DNA of 64,000 nucleotides from Plecoglossus altivelis (taxonomy: Eukaryota > Chordata > Actinopteri > Osmeriformes > Plecoglossidae): positions 2,460,039 to 2,524,038 of the forward strand of contig BROE01000017.1 in NCBI GenBank assembly GCA_036571765.1, given 5' to 3'. Positions 35,943-52,900 of this stretch are shown here, one piece after another; position 1 is the first letter of the stretch, and the number at the start of each line of letters is the position of its first letter. Both the position numbers and the translations under genes were made by a program. Under the pieces are notes generated by a model. It worked only from the letters and a program-made list of their open reading frames with translations. It was not told the origin of the DNA and made no database searches.

Positions 35943-37780
35943 TTTATTACACAGTTTAATCAACACACAAGCTCCGTGAGCTCTCAGGTAATTAAATATA
36001 CAGAAGGGGTTTTGTTCTGTCTGAAACCGTTTCAGTCCAGAGATCTGAGAGATTGCAATAATGGGTCATCGGAGCTTCTAAGTCAACAATGGCAGCTCAA
36101 ATATACAAAGTGTGATTTCAGAATAATGAGAGTTCACTTTCTTGGAAATAAAAAATACCTGAACACCACACCCGGTCATATAGGTCTCCTTTAACTTTGT
36201 CCTCTTGAATCGTTAAACTGTTAAAATATTATTGTTTTCATCTGGTGTTCTACTGGCTTGAAGCGTGTTATTTTGCTCTTTAGTTTTTCCTTGTATGTTT
36301 TTTTTTTGCATGCAACATTCTTTCCTATTGTTTACCAGAGTCAAATCTTTACCATTCAGGACGATGATTTGGAAACATGGGAAAAGAACTTTGTAAAAAT
36401 GTGATAAAGCTTGATAGTGCTGTTCCTCGCCAATTTTTGTATAACCCCCCAACTTGACAATACATTTGAACTGGATCAAAACACACTCGTGGTTGAATGG
36501 CAAAGGGCGGACAGATGTTGGCCTCCCCCAGGCGCCCGCTTCGCACGTGTGTGTTTCGGACTGCGCGCAAGCGGTTCGACGCGAGGCCCGCGCAATAGGG
36601 GCGTTTTGACTTGCTTTCGGAAATGGTCGCAGGCGAGTTTGAGCTTGCGAGAAGCTCAACTGACCAATCAGGACAGCCGTCTGGCAGTGGGGCGGGGGGT
36701 GGGGGAAGAGTAGGAACCAGCACATCTTGCTCCGCACCACCCTCCCCTCCAGACGAGCCCGTAAAAATACACACCGGTGGGAAACGTGGTGACAAAAACC
36801 GCACTTACAGTGAAAACGGAAAAAAAAACTAGAAAAAAAAAGATCACAACGTTTTGTCTTTTTTTTCTTCTTCCCTGTACAAATGTCAACATCACATGCT
36901 GCCTGACAAACTAAGATGGGGGGGGGGGGGGGAGGAGGGGACACACACTTGCATGTCAAATTCGGACCCTTTCCTCAAAAGACTTCTAAGTACTCTGCTC
37001 TGGCCACTTGTGCAGTGTGGAAAGCTCCATGGATTCTTCTAAGCTACTATGGAGATGACGGTGATTAGAGAGCAGTGAGGCAGGTCCTGGACATGCCCTC
37101 ACCGTGCGGCAAACAGCTCCTAGAAGGTTCCGGAACCAGAGCGTGAGGCAGAGGGCATTGTCTCATAACACACCGGGACAGGAGAGGGGAGGGGGGGGGC
37201 TAAAATAATAAACAAAATGGAAAAAAACACACAAAAATAAGTGTATTGTTCGAAGTACCCGCCTCTTCACTGTCCCTATCTAACTCATCGCACAGGACAA
37301 CACAGATGGGGGGAGAGAAACATCGATAAGAAACCAAGCACTGACGTCAAATCCACCCATGTCTGGAAAGCAACCCCTACGTTGGTACAAAAGGAAAAGG
37401 AATGTTTTGTTTTTTTTGTGTGTTAGTTGTTGTTTTTTTAAACACATTCTGAGTGTTTCTAAATGTGTGTGTGTGTGTGTGTTGGAGGGACGTGGGGCTT
37501 GGTGGCAGACACAGACAGCAGGAATGGGCCAGGTATACGACTTGCAGTCTGAAATATGTACAAAATGGCAGCTGGACAGGTTCGAAGGGGGGGGGGGGGG
37601 GGTGGAGGGGTGAAGTGAGGTGAGAGGTCAAGTGCGTGGGAACAGAGAGGGGTGTGGCTTGAAGAAAGCGCTCCAATGGAAACCAACACGAAAACCCAAT
37701 TGACTTTTCTTCCTTTTTCGTTCGAAAGCTCCCAAGCCTTTCAATGTTAAAGGCGGATTCTTCCTCTGGGGGCGTCGAGA
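35943..37780 (-). other. ube2d2: Probable ube2d2 3' UTR and downstream flank
   Basis: AT-rich sequence downstream of the ube2d2 stop. It includes a G run (36917-36931), a GT tract (37464-37482) and a G run at 37588-37603. A minus-strand AATAAA at 35943-35948 is a possible poly(A) signal, giving a roughly 1.8-kb UTR. Nothing else coding recognised. Extent is inferred. Confidence 0.3.
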
Positions 37781-40670
<2,890 letters not shown>

Positions 40671-41194
40671 TGTTGTGCTTCTGTCAATGTAGCAACTAAC
40701 GTCAACGAATATGCGCAACGACGGATACAATCCCTCGACACGAACGTAACCCTGAGTTCGAATGACCTTACTATGTATATAAGAACGTTTTAAATCGTAG
40801 CTAGCTGGATTGAATGTAGCTGATGACTGCGTAGCAGCTTGATGTCAGGGCGAAATCCACCGAGCGTCAAACCGGGTTACTTCCTCTGGCTGCTGCGTTG
40901 AGGGGGCACCGCATCACTTCTCGGCAAAGCTGTGATGCAACCAATGAAAATGCGCGACAGACGAGACCACGTCCGGTATGGCAGGTTTGCAGAGGAAATC
41001 ACGCTTAAAAGAAATCACTGATATCTCGGGCAGGTGTGAATCAAATGTTCGCGATGGGTTACATCGCTCGTCGACGTTTTAAAATGCTAAGTTGGGAGTT
41101 TCGCTCACCTCTGAAAACAATGCCCTTAACACATTGAAATTAATGTGATTTTTTTGGGTATAGGTTCCCCTTACATGACTCATACTTTGGAAAG
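40671..41194 (-). promoter_or_regulatory. ube2d2: ube2d2 5' flank
   Basis: CpG-containing sequence directly upstream of the start codon, with an ACTTCCTC (ETS-like) motif near 40880. The likely promoter region, but the start site is not determinable. Confidence 0.35.
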
Positions 41195-41880
41195 CGCTCA
41201 CCGATCGGCCGTAACATAATGACTACCTGCCTAATAATGTGCAGGTCCCACTTTTGCTGCCAAAACAGGCCTGACATGTCGAGGCATGGACTCTACCAGA
41301 CCTCCGACGGTGCGCTATGATATCCAGCAGCAGATCCTTTAGGTCCTGTAAGTTGCATGATGAGGCCTCCAATGGTTTGGACGGAATATGTTAATGAGAT
41401 CTGATGAATATGGGGGCTACGTCGACACTTTGAACTCGTGTTCTTCAAACCATTCCTGAAATATTCCTCCTTTTTGGCAGGGCACCTTACCTGCTGAAAG
41501 ATGCCCCTGCGGACTAGGGAGTCCCTTGTCTATGAAAGGTCAAAGGAACATCCACGTGAATGGCACGACACAGGGTGTCCCAACAGAACATTGTGCAAAG
41601 CATTCTGTCTCCTGCTTGCCGCCTTCCCACTTCCCCCTGGTGCATCTTGGCGCCATGGTTTCCCCCCAGGTTAGTGAGCACGCAAGCGACCATCCACGTC
41701 ATGTAAAAAAAAAAAAAAAAAGATTCAATAGACCAGGCTACCTTCTTGCATTGCTTCGTTGTCCAGCTCTGATATCTCACGTGCCCCATATTACTTCCCT
41801 ATTACGTCATCATATTTCCCTACCATGGATGTGTTGAGAGTCGTGCTTCAGCGGCATCATCAGCCGGTGGACACTTGGCC
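41195..41880 (-). mobile_element. Degenerate, 5'-truncated Tc1/mariner-like transposon
   Basis: The minus strand contains decayed pieces of a Tc1-type transposase C-terminus in different frames: NLQDLKDLLLDI, then GLVESMPRHVRPVL, with further relics of the catalytic region up to about 41880. The plus-strand end near 41201 (CACCGATCGGCCGTAACATA) resembles the terminal inverted repeat of the fish family. The coding frame is broken by indels and stops and the upstream half is missing. It lies between the ube2d2 and ppp3ca start codons and is presumably inactive. Confidence 0.8.
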
Positions 41881-42898
41881 TACACATCTGAAACTGCATG
41901 AATGTCCCATTATTCAAGGACAATATTTATTTTCCCAACAAGACCTTTCAACAGCTTCAGACAAGTAAACAAAGCAGCGACAGAGAAAGGCACACAGCAA
42001 AACACTCAATATCAACGCTGAATTAATAGTTCAGAAATGTCAACAGAAGGAACGAAATAATAATAAAATAACAAGATGAGCTGTAGCAAATAATCTTCTT
42101 AAAATCTGTCTGATCAAGGAGCCCATTAGTTAACACTACTTTGAAACGCAAATAATGGATGCTCATGCAAAAAAAGAAACCAAAAATGTGTGCAGCCTTT
42201 ATTAATGATTATACTTCATATGCAGTCATATTACTGCCAGTCAATGTCAATGTCAGCTATAAATCTAAAGGACAAGGGCCACGCCACCATCATACTGCAA
42301 TATGACGTTTACAAATCAGTTATTTTAATGGTAATTCGCTGGTCGGTTTAGACAATGCATTCATTCCCGACAACAAAAAAAGCGGATTAATATAGTCTTA
42401 TTATCCGTTATGATTATAATGGAACTGACATTTTCCATAACCTTAGACTAGCAATTCTCTTCACTCCTATATTAAGCATAATGTTACGCTATTAGTTGAC
42501 ATTTAGCCTGTAGAAAATCCGTTAGATTTAGTGCTCTTGCCCACGATATATCTGGCCCATACATTGTCACACATCACATTTACCAAGTGCTAACAAGGTT
42601 AAGATGTAGGTCTTCGATGTCTTTTTCGTTTTGACGTTCACGACGTTGCATTCGAACCCACAAGCTTCAATTGACGCATTCAGCCCTTCTTCCTTGCCAA
42701 GACAATTGAACAAGCGGGCCCACCCCATCCCGTCTCGCGGACAGAATACCAAAACATGGCGCGCGCGTGTAACTGGGAAACCCCGGCTTTGCCTCCACCT
42801 GATGGCAGCATCAGGCAGCCCCGTGGAAAATTTGCGTGGGAGTTCCCTTCATCGCCATGTCGGGGTGGTGCAGCGCGCAGTGAGGATCTCCTGAGAAG

Positions 42899-42936
<38 letters not shown>

Positions 42937-43205
42937 GCTCTCTCTCTCTCTCGTTTTCTCTCCGCCCCCTCCCATTCCGCGTTCGCTCTCCATCCTCCCC
43001 CACACGACAGCTTAGCACAGCACAGCAGCATCCACCCATCCAGGGTACGGCAGTCATCCCCCGGCTCAAGGCAGTGATACAGGGACGCATCCGAGTGATG
43101 CCACTGCACCAACCGCATCTCGCAACCGCGAAAACACACCGAGAATAAAGAGTCGCTCCTGCACGAAGGGATACGAACGCGTTTGCCTCGAGACAGTCAC
43201 TGCCC
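41881..43205. other. Intergenic sequence and probable ppp3ca 5' UTR
   Basis: AT-rich to about 42640, then GC-rich with a CT tract (42901-42955) leading to the calcineurin ATG. The GC-rich part is probably promoter and 5' UTR. Confidence 0.4.
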
Positions 43206-43260
43206 ATGAAGATGTCTAACGTTGACATGGTCTTAAACGCCACCGACCGGGTAGTAAAAT
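43206..43260 (+). CDS. ppp3ca: Calcineurin A exon 1
   Basis: Encodes MKMSNVDMVLNATDRVVK plus one base, then donor GTGAGT at 43261. TDRVVK at a phase-1 boundary is the calcineurin exon 1/2 junction. Either ATG (43206 or 43212) could start; the upstream sequence is CT-repeat-rich 5' UTR. It lies 2.5 kb from and divergent to ube2d2. Confidence 0.82.
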
Positions 43261-46200
43261 GTGAGTTAATCCTATTTGGTTTTTATTAACAAGGCTGTGG
43301 ATTTGCGACTAATGTTTAACGTGTTGTGTACCCATCGCGATTGTGAATAAGGCCTATCGGTTGCATTGTATTGCGTATGTATTCTCATGTGGATGTTTGG
43401 GATGTGGGTTATTAGAAATATATAAATAATTGTATTTTGCAATGAAGCGGTGATGTTGATAAACATTGAAAGGTAGTGTGTCGGTCCAGAATGGGGTCTT
43501 CGGCAAATGATTTTTTTCTCTCCGCCACGTTCAAACTCTTCCGATTTTTCTTGGTGCCCATTTGATTGAATTGAATCTTGGACGGGCAGCAGGCGGCAGA
43601 TAAGGCATAGTTGCCGTGTGGGTCTTTGCGGTTGCAGTGATGCAGCAGGATTTCGCTGGCACCGAGATAGAGGGCGCTTGGCGAATACGTGGATCTTCAT
43701 AATGGGGGAGGGGGGTGGAAGCGATCTACGTTGGCAATTGATGTGGCCGTTTTTGATTGTCGGGTGAGTAGGTTAAGTCTACATTGGTTGAGTCATTGGT
43801 TTTTTGCTTTCAGTTAGATTTAAGCATGGTTGAATGCACCGACATTCCATAGTGGCCTCTGGTTAATATACGAATGACGCATGCCTATACGTTTATTATC
43901 TTCCGATTATATAGGAACGAGGCCTATGAGCACTATTAGATCGGATCCGAGTGTATTTACTATATCGATTGTTGCGTTGTACTGTAAAACACGTATCAGG
44001 TTGTACCTAAATGCACGCGTAATGATGTCAACCAGTACATTAAACTTAATAGAGCTGTAGGACTAAATCACGGTCTTAGTAGTTGCACATGTTGAATTCT
44101 GCATCAAACAGCAATTGGCACTTTAGAGCGAGGAACACTCCGTCTTTAAGGAGTGTGAGAACGTACTTTTTTGTGGTACCATTCTTGCTTCGACCCGCAC
44201 ATAACATCAACGGATTACATTTGTTAGTGTGATTTCTCTCAGAGCATGCTTTTGAGTGACACACAGGTTTGGCCGATCTTGTCGAACCAAGGCTGTCATA
44301 TAGCAGCCTAAATATGGCCTAAAATTTGCATTTAGTTAATTACATTCATTAGGAAAGCGTTGACCCAAAATGGCAAAACCAACCATTTTAATTTGCGGAA
44401 TGAGAGGGATCTTTAAGCCTTTAATGTCACAATCACTTTATTTTTCACAAATAATTGTTTAATACCCTGCGACAACTCCCATCAATGACTATCTACTTCA
44501 GAGTGTCAGGTCAGAGCGACGAGATTCAGTTTGTGACTTTGGATATGTCGATTCAATTTATGTATTAAAAAAAACCAAACGTCAAGACGTGCAACAAGTG
44601 TGTTTACCCGTGTCATCCCATGACTTGTGTCCGGACCGGACCGGACCGGACCGGCGGAAGCAGAGCTCCCCTAAGTACCATGACGACCTCAGATACTTTC
44701 GTACCTTCCATGCTTATGCAACCGTATCATGCTGCACCGTCTGTGCTGGCAAATTCCTGCTGTGTCAGGGCTACTGAGAAGCGAGTCGGTACTGCGTTGA
44801 CACATTTGTGCCACGGTACCTCGATGAACGATCCCATCGACGGGCGAGCGATGAGAAGGCCTACCTCGCACTCAACGACAGTGGTTCCTTTCGGCGGCGT
44901 TCCCCTCGCTAAGGCCTTTGTAGCATCTCAGCCGGTATTGCACGGTCGTTATGGCGACAGCGGATGACTCGTTCTTACGAAGAAAGTGAAAGTTGGACGG
45001 GGACCGTTCCCGTGCACTCCACGTGAGAGACGGTTCCCTCGGGCAGAGTGCATGTCGATACGTTTCAACGTGGCTTTCACAATGGATTCAAATGCACGCG
45101 TCGTGACACGCGTCCATTGTTTTGATCGCCTATTCTTAAGAGTCGATCTGTCATTGTGTCATGAGAGTGTTGACGGGGCCGACCTCCTCACACGTCTTCA
45201 CTGCGTGCTGCGCTCATAAACCCTTTCCTCCCCCTCTATCAATCCTGCAAAGAAGCAGGAATTAAATATAGCTGGACCCTATGTATAATTTAGGAATTGT
45301 ATTGTGCGCAAAGACACATGAATAAATAACCACCTATCAAATTTCCTGCGAAGTTGCAAGCGGAAATGGAAGCGTGTCTCAGTGTTAAGCAGCCCCCCCC
45401 CCCCCCCCCCAGTCTACCTCAGCCGCATCTCCAAAGCCAATCATCCTTATGTCATACTTAGCTAGTCTGTCATTACATGGATTTGATAATCAGCCATTTA
45501 TGCTGTCGCTCTCAACGACTCCACAACTCAAATTGACTCAACAGGACACCGCACCGATCTCAAGGCCTCTGTCTGCGCGATCTAGACGCGGGAGAAGAAG
45601 TACGACAGACTAGACTTCCTGCCCCAGAGTGGGGCCGCGGCGCCCGCTTCTCTCCCGCGGCGTGACGGCGAGCGCACAGGAGAGACGCTCGGTTCGGTCC
45701 CACTGTCGCTCTCAGGGGCGATATCCTGCTCCGCGGGTTAGTCGCCGCGTCAACCTGTTTGGAGACAGCGAGCTGGGACAGGGGGAGGAGGGGAGGAGGG
45801 GAAGGGGAGGGAGGGGGAGGGATATCGGTGTCCGGGTCAGATCTCGTTGACCGGAGGGCACGCGAAGGCTTCAGTCCGGTGAGATGAGGCCAGCGCCTGC
45901 CCACTTGGCTTCTTCCCCCCGCTGCCTGGACCTCTCTGGGGAACCCCTCCCCCCACCCCACCCCCCACCCCCCCCTCCCCACCCCCCCCTCCCAGCCGAG
46001 CCACTGAGTGTCCTACATTTCTAAGTGTGATTCTAGGCCATTATCTGTGTTAGGGACGGCGGGTGCTTGCCCAATCTCCGCCGTTTCCAGTGCGTCGAAC
46101 GCCCCCCCCCCCCCTTCCCCTTCCCCTTCAGTTGTTATTGAGAAGCAGATGCCCTCACAAACACGGAGCGTCTCCTCAGGACACAAACACGGTCAGACTG

Positions 46201-46940
46201 GTCTGCCGGCCAGTCCGTAAACAAACACACCGGCTGGACGTAGGCAGCCGGGCAGCATACAGGGGCTTTCCTCCGAGGAAAGCCCCCCCCCCCCTGTCCT
46301 CCCGACCCCCCACCACCACACCCCCACTCCCCCCAACCCCCTCCAAACAGGAATAGGAGCTCTCGCCCCGATCACTGTGCGGCGCACAACAGCGTTCTCC
46401 CCTCTCGCGCTGTAGCTGAGCTGGCAGCCTAGTGTCAGAGGGTGATCGATGGAGACCTACTTACATCAGCCATTCACAGTGCTCTGTTTGACACACCCAA
46501 CAACCACCAGCTGTTTTTAGACTGTTGTTTGGGGGGGGAGGAGGACTACTTTCAGTATGGGATTAATGTTTAGGTTCAGATGAAGAAGAAAAGAAAAGTG
46601 AACTACATTATTTACCTGCCGAAACGGGACTTTAGCGATCTGCTTCCGTCTAATGCAGGATCTCAGTCACGGTAAATGTGCCTTGTTTTCCCATGTCCAT
46701 TGTTTATCACGCGTGTGCTCGTGCGCGCGTGCCGCGTGTTGTAGCGACATCCGTGTCACGGTCGCTCATTGGTGGAGCCCAGCCCCCCCCCCCCCCCCCC
46801 AGAGATGTGGGTGTGTGCGTGGGGGGGGGTGGTGGTGGGGAGTGGAGACAGGGGGGTAGAATGGTTGTTGATGTTGATGCCGTGCTAACCCTCAGAGAGA
46901 GGGAGGGAGGGAGGGAGGGAGGGAGAGAAAGAGAGAGAGA

Positions 46941-46986
<46 letters not shown>

Positions 46987-49900
46987 GCGAGCAGGGCACT
47001 GGGTATCTGCATGCATGATATGTACTCACAGGCTTTATTTAGCAGTGTGGGTGAATTATTTAAGCATGGGTTTGCAGCAGTGTTTTACTGCACACGGGCC
47101 CTGTTACATAATGAAACTTCCCCCAAGGTCTGGCGATGAGAGGGGAGGGAGGGGGTGATGTGGTCTGGGGCGTACATTGTAGAGGAGGTGGAGGGAGACC
47201 GAGAGAGAGAGACCGAGAGAGAGAGACCGAGAGAGAGAGACCGAGAGAGAGAGACCGAGAGAGAGAGACCGAGAGAGAGAGCAAGCATGGGTGAGAAAAG
47301 AAGGAGAAACGGAATGAAGAATTAGAGGTGGCCTTCTAGAATACAGTTGGGTCCAGATCCACAATGGAGAACGGTGAGGGATTGTGAGAATGGAGAGGTT
47401 CCGTGTGAGGGATGGGGAAGGGAGGCGTGAGGGTAGCGAACACTGGGCGATTGGGAGGGGGGCAGGGGGCGTAATCGGGAGAAGGAATAAAAACAGATTT
47501 GCGTGATAACACGCATGCACATTACACCGCCGAATGACAGCTTCTGGAGTATAGAGAAGGGCTCTTCACGCACGCGTGGACACTGACAGAAACCCACGCT
47601 GGCACACACGCATTGACAGAAACACACACTGGCACACACACGCACTGACAGAAACACACACTGGCACACACACGCACTGACAGAAACACACTCTGGCACA
47701 CAAATACACACTGACAGAAACACACTCTGGCACACACACACACACAGGGCCCGGGGCTTGGGAGTAGATCTGGGTTATGGCCAGCAGCATTCAGGACGCG
47801 GTTGCTCGAAGTTCAAACGCAAAGGTTACACCCGTCTCTCCGATCTCAAGGCGGGGAACCGCCTAAGCCTAACCCGGGTCAGCAGGGAGATGCAGGGAGA
47901 GCCCATGGAGGCCCGTATCGTCGAGTCCGGTCGCGGGGTCCGTTTCCTCAGGGTCCGCGACCGAGCGCAACGCACGTTCAGGCTGAGCTTAGCTCGCGGT
48001 TCCCGGGTCAAGATGGCCGAACGCCACTCTTTCTCTTTCCTGGCTCGACCTCGTTTCGCTCGCTGGCAAACCCGCCGATACTTCCTCCCCGGCTCTCTCT
48101 CTCTCTCTCTCTTCCCAATCTTAAACATATTGGCTTTTCATGCATGGGCTGGTTCCGGGGCTACAAGCTGCCACGCGGCCAGTTTCTGCGGAGGATGAAC
48201 ACCCTGTAAGGGCTCTCGCATTCACGCTTTGCCTGAGAGCAACATCGGCTCCAAACATCCACGGTCTGTGACCCCCGATCTTAAAACGTTTTGGAGACAA
48301 ACAAAATGATGATAAGGCAAGACCGCGATAACACTTTAGACCCAGGTAACGCTGAAGCAAGTTAGCCAGTCTTACGAAACACATCGACGTTGATAAGGGC
48401 CATTTTACTTGTTAACTAACTCTTATCTCCGTTTATGATCACGCAAACCCAAACCCTGACCCCCGTCTCTTACTACTATTACGAACTCTTCCGGAGTCTT
48501 CTGAATGTATATTCATGTTTACAATGGTCTCACAAGGGGCTTAGTTACGAACTCACTCTTTGTAACGAACCAAAATGCAACCACAGTAGTGACAGCACAA
48601 CCACGCGAAAGCTACACACGCAGACACACCGGGCAGGCGAATCAGCAATCAGAGTCCAAACCCTGTTGGCAACAGCGGCATGCAACATTGTGCCCCTAGT
48701 TATAGTCTCTGTTCTTTATTTGGCAGAGGGATCACTTTCGTGGCGCACAGCATTAGTTACATGCGGTTTCTCCCTTAAAAGCATGGCAAGACTCTATACT
48801 CTTTTTTGAAAAAAAAAGCACAGTCACATGTTTTTGTAGGCTTTCTGTAGAACAGGATGACCCTGCCCTAGCAGAGAAAGAGAAGACTTCAAATCGAATG
48901 GAAATGTATTGAATTGAAGAGCTCAACACACATTCACTGTTGATCTTCTACCTGCTCGATATGAAGTGGACTTCAAATGGACATATTTTGCACATTCGCA
49001 TACTTATGAACAATTTCAATGTGCTGGATATGAAGTGTGTTTGTATTATCTGCATTCCTTGGGAAGGCCTTTGTTTTCGTCTTGGGTGGATCTGAGGCAG
49101 AACATTCACAGCTGCAGTCTAAACATCTGCTAGCGATAGCTTCGATGTTAGCGAGGCGTTTTCTTGGCGTTTTTGTCGAAACGGTTGAATTCTCCTGACG
49201 GGGGATAACGCCAGGGGCCTCCAGCTAGCACAAGACATACAGTTTCGCCTGGTTATGATCACGCATCCCATTCATTACCCTGCAACCACCCTGTAAGCAC
49301 CCAGCATTAACGCGCATTGTCATTAGACTGCTGGTGAAGCCATTAGCATTGACGTGAACTCCGGGTTAAGCGTGTTGTCTCCGATGTCAGCCTCGGAGGA
49401 GTCCGTCTCTAAGGGGAACTCGCGCAGCGCTCGTCCCAAAAGCTCCGGAGAGGCTGACGGCTGACAGTTAGTAAAAACAACGGTCGATAGCAAGAGTTTA
49501 TTCGGTGGGTGATCGCGTCTCTACCATGTGCAGCGGAGAGGACCGCACGTACTCGCGGTTAAATTTTTTTTTTTAAACAAGCGTCAATTGCGCATTCTGT
49601 GCACCGCATTACAAGACAGTTACCAGCACCGTTTGAGTTCTGTATCAATTTCCCTAACATTTAAGGCCTCATCAAAATGTGTTGTTTTTTTCTGGTCAAG
49701 ATGACCCAGCAGCAAATTGTTTTATAATCACAGCATAGTCTACATACACTGTGTTTCAATTACTAGCCGTGTATCAGAGCGATTTGAAAAGAAAGAAGTC
49801 TTAGCAGCAATTCTCAGATATGACCTGATTTCTCACACCGTATTTTGGGGTTTCCTACAGTGGGGGCACGATGGGGTTGCCGGGACCTCGAACAGTATAA

Positions 49901-52900
49901 GCACCGTACCCCCAAAATCCACAATGGCTTCTTCGGTCCAGGACATCACCAACTCCCTTTTAGTCTGCAAACCTGACCCCAGAACCCAGTTGATAACCTG
50001 TTCTTCCCAGCCTCCTGGTGAAGACGGTAATTGGCTCCACCAGAGCAGGCCCGGAAAGTGCCGGAAGGCAGGTTGCAGGTGAGCGACAGGTGACAGCGCC
50101 ACTTGACTCCTCCACTCACCCAGAGAGCTGACTGACGGGTCGTCCGACCCTGTCACCGTCGCCGACGGTGACGTTAGCAGCGTTCCGAAGCTACGTTGCC
50201 GGTACGGGGTGCGAAACTGACAGGGCTGTCAGACAGGTTGGCGAGGCTACAACAAGCGCGATGGATGCCCAGAGCCAATGTATATCACTGTCATCGCCGC
50301 CTTGACCGGTTTTATTCCAACGGAGACCTGCGGGGGTTGGGTCGAGCAGAGCGAGTCTCTCGCTATCTCCCGTCTGTCACTCCGCAACCCGTTAATCAGA
50401 CCCGTCGATCTCTTGGTTGGACTAACATGGAGAGGTGGACAGACGACGAGAGCCGGCCCCCGTGCGCTGCGTTAGCATGCGCGCTAACAGAAGACTGGGC
50501 GTGTTTGGATACAGTGCGTCTGGTCTGCTTAGGCTCCGGGTGATTGGAGGAAACCCATTCAGGAATAGGGAAGGCCAAGCAACACTTTCACCAGCCGTCT
50601 GTGTCCTTCCCGCGGAATGACTTGATTTACTGTCGGTAATTATGCAGTATGATAACAGAATATAATACCCATTGAAATGCGAAAGGCACTTAAGGAATAA
50701 CAAACTTGCACACAACGAGAGCTCCGAAGTCTTTATTATTGGAAGAGATATTGAATGGTTGGTTGGTCTGTTCATTGTCATTTTGGGTCCATTTCTCACC
50801 CTTCCTGCCTAGAACAGTGTTTGGGGGAATATGAGAGTGTTTTAAACCGGAGGCAACACTCTGAATGTGTGTATAGTGTTGCTTCTCTCGTCAGCCTCCC
50901 ATGCAAATCGCAATATTCCTCTCATGCACTGGCTGTCCTCCAATAGTCAGCTGCTGTTGCCCGGCAACATGCACCACGGTTCAACTCTGCCTGGGTGCCC
51001 AGTCGGAGTAAGCTGTCTCCCATCTCTCTCTGCTTCTCTCTCTCGCTCTCTTTCTCTCTCTCTCGCTCTCCTTCTCCCATCTCTCTGCCTCTCTCTCTCT
51101 CTGTCTCTCTCGCCTCTTTCTCTATCTCTCTCGTTCATTTTCTCGCTTTGTTCACTTTCACTCCGCTCTCTCTCTTTTGCTTTCCGTCCTCTCTCTCTCC
51201 CCCTCATTACCGCCCTCTCTCGCTCTTTGTATCGCTTGACTTTCTCTCCATCCTCTTGCGCTTTTGGATCACCCTTTAACCCTCGCTCGCCTCTGTCATC
51301 TCGCGAATCGTTTTTTTACCTTCTTCCATCCCCATCTTTTCTCTCTCTCCCTCGCTCTTGTGCTCTCTCTCTCGCTCTTGTGCTCTCTCTCTCTCTCGCT
51401 CTTGTGCTCTCTCTCTCTCTCTCTCGCTCTTGTGCTCTCTCTCTCTCTTTCTCTCTCTGCTCCTGTCTATGTAGTTCCCCCACTCTGTGCCACCTCTAAT
51501 CAAAACCTCAGATGCCCTTTTATGCTTCTACCTTCAACATTCGCCGGGAGGGGGGGGGNNNNNNNNNNNNNNNNNNNNCCCCCCCCTCCCCTCTGTTCCT
51601 GCGAGCGGCGAGGAGCCAATCGGCGTTTTTTGCAGCTTTGGCGTGGAAGCTTTCCGAGGAGCTGGCGGAGCTCGCTAGCAGTTACGGCGTGTTCCCGAGC
51701 AGAGGCGCGAGGCGCCCTCTCTCCTGATGGACAACTCGGCGCTCGGCGGGTCCCACACGTCGAAAAGCTTCGAGAAGCGCTGCCTGCTGCCCGTCAGACG
51801 CGAATCCCGTCAACGAACGGGCGCAGACAGAACGCGCACGCAAAACACAAAGACGAACGCACACTGTTGAATCGAAGGGATGTCTTTACCCCACTTCAAA
51901 ATCTCCTGCCAAGGCTGGGGCTCATTATCCCTAGCAGCAGGGACTGGAGACTGTTCTCCCACCCCCCCCCTCCCCCCTCTCTAGTCAAGCATCCATTATT
52001 TAGCAGCATGTTGATCACATCGAGGCCCAGCTCTGAGATCTCCTCTCCTGCGTGTCCCTGCGGCCTCGCTCCCCGTACGCCACCGTGGCGCCCGTCTCCA
52101 CCTGACGCACGCGGCCGTGCTGCCACTGCCCGTGGAAGGGAGAGCGTGTATGAGGGAGGTAGTGCGGGTGGATCGAGTGAGTGTGTAGAGGGAGGGAGGG
52201 AGGGAGTGAGGGAGTGTGTGAGCGAGCGAGCGAGCGAGCTTGTGAGTGAGTGAGTGAGCGAGTGTGTGTGTGAGCGAGTGTGTGTGTGAGTGAGTGAGTG
52301 AGTGAGCGAGTGTGTGAGTGTGTGATTGAGTGAGTGAGCGAGTGTGTGAGTGAGTGAGTGAGTGAGTGAGTGAGTGAGCGAATGAGCAAGTTTGGGTGAG
52401 TGAGTTAGTAAGTGAGTGAGTAAGGGTGGGTGAGTGAGTGAATCAGTGAGTAGTGAGTGTGGATGACTGAATGAGTGAGTGAGGAAATGTGGGTGAGTGA
52501 GTGAGTCAGTGAGTAGTAAGTGTGGACTGAATGAGTGAGTGAGGAAGTGTGTGTGATCGAGTGAGTGAGTGAACGAGTGAGGAAGCGTGGGCAAATGAGC
52601 GAACAAGTAAGCGAGCGAAAGAGCGAGCGAATGAGCGAGCGAGAGTGGGTGAGCGAGTGAAATAACCCACGATACCACGAAGCGAATCCTGCCGCACCAT
52701 CCCCAACTGATTTACACAGACGCCTCCGTAGCGCTATCGACCCGGTGGCGGGGCAGGGCCGGACAGATGCGGCACTGCAGATTGATTGTGCCGGCGTGTC
52801 ACTGGGATCACTGGGAAAGCCCTCCATCGTCCTGTTAGCCGACGCAGCCGACGCAGCGGGCGGCAAAGAAACGTACCGCGCAGAACGCGTCGAGACGTTA

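Noticed and set aside
47758..48198. 146-residue frame with mixed composition
   Set aside because: Unrecognised, no splice-site logic, overlapped by another open frame; composition alone is insufficient.
50196..50543. 115-residue frame
   Set aside because: Considered as a missing calcineurin exon; no similarity to the expected exon 2, which was found at 54224.
51896..52678. Long minus-strand frame rich in SLTHSLTHS
   Set aside because: Translation of the GTGA tetranucleotide tract.
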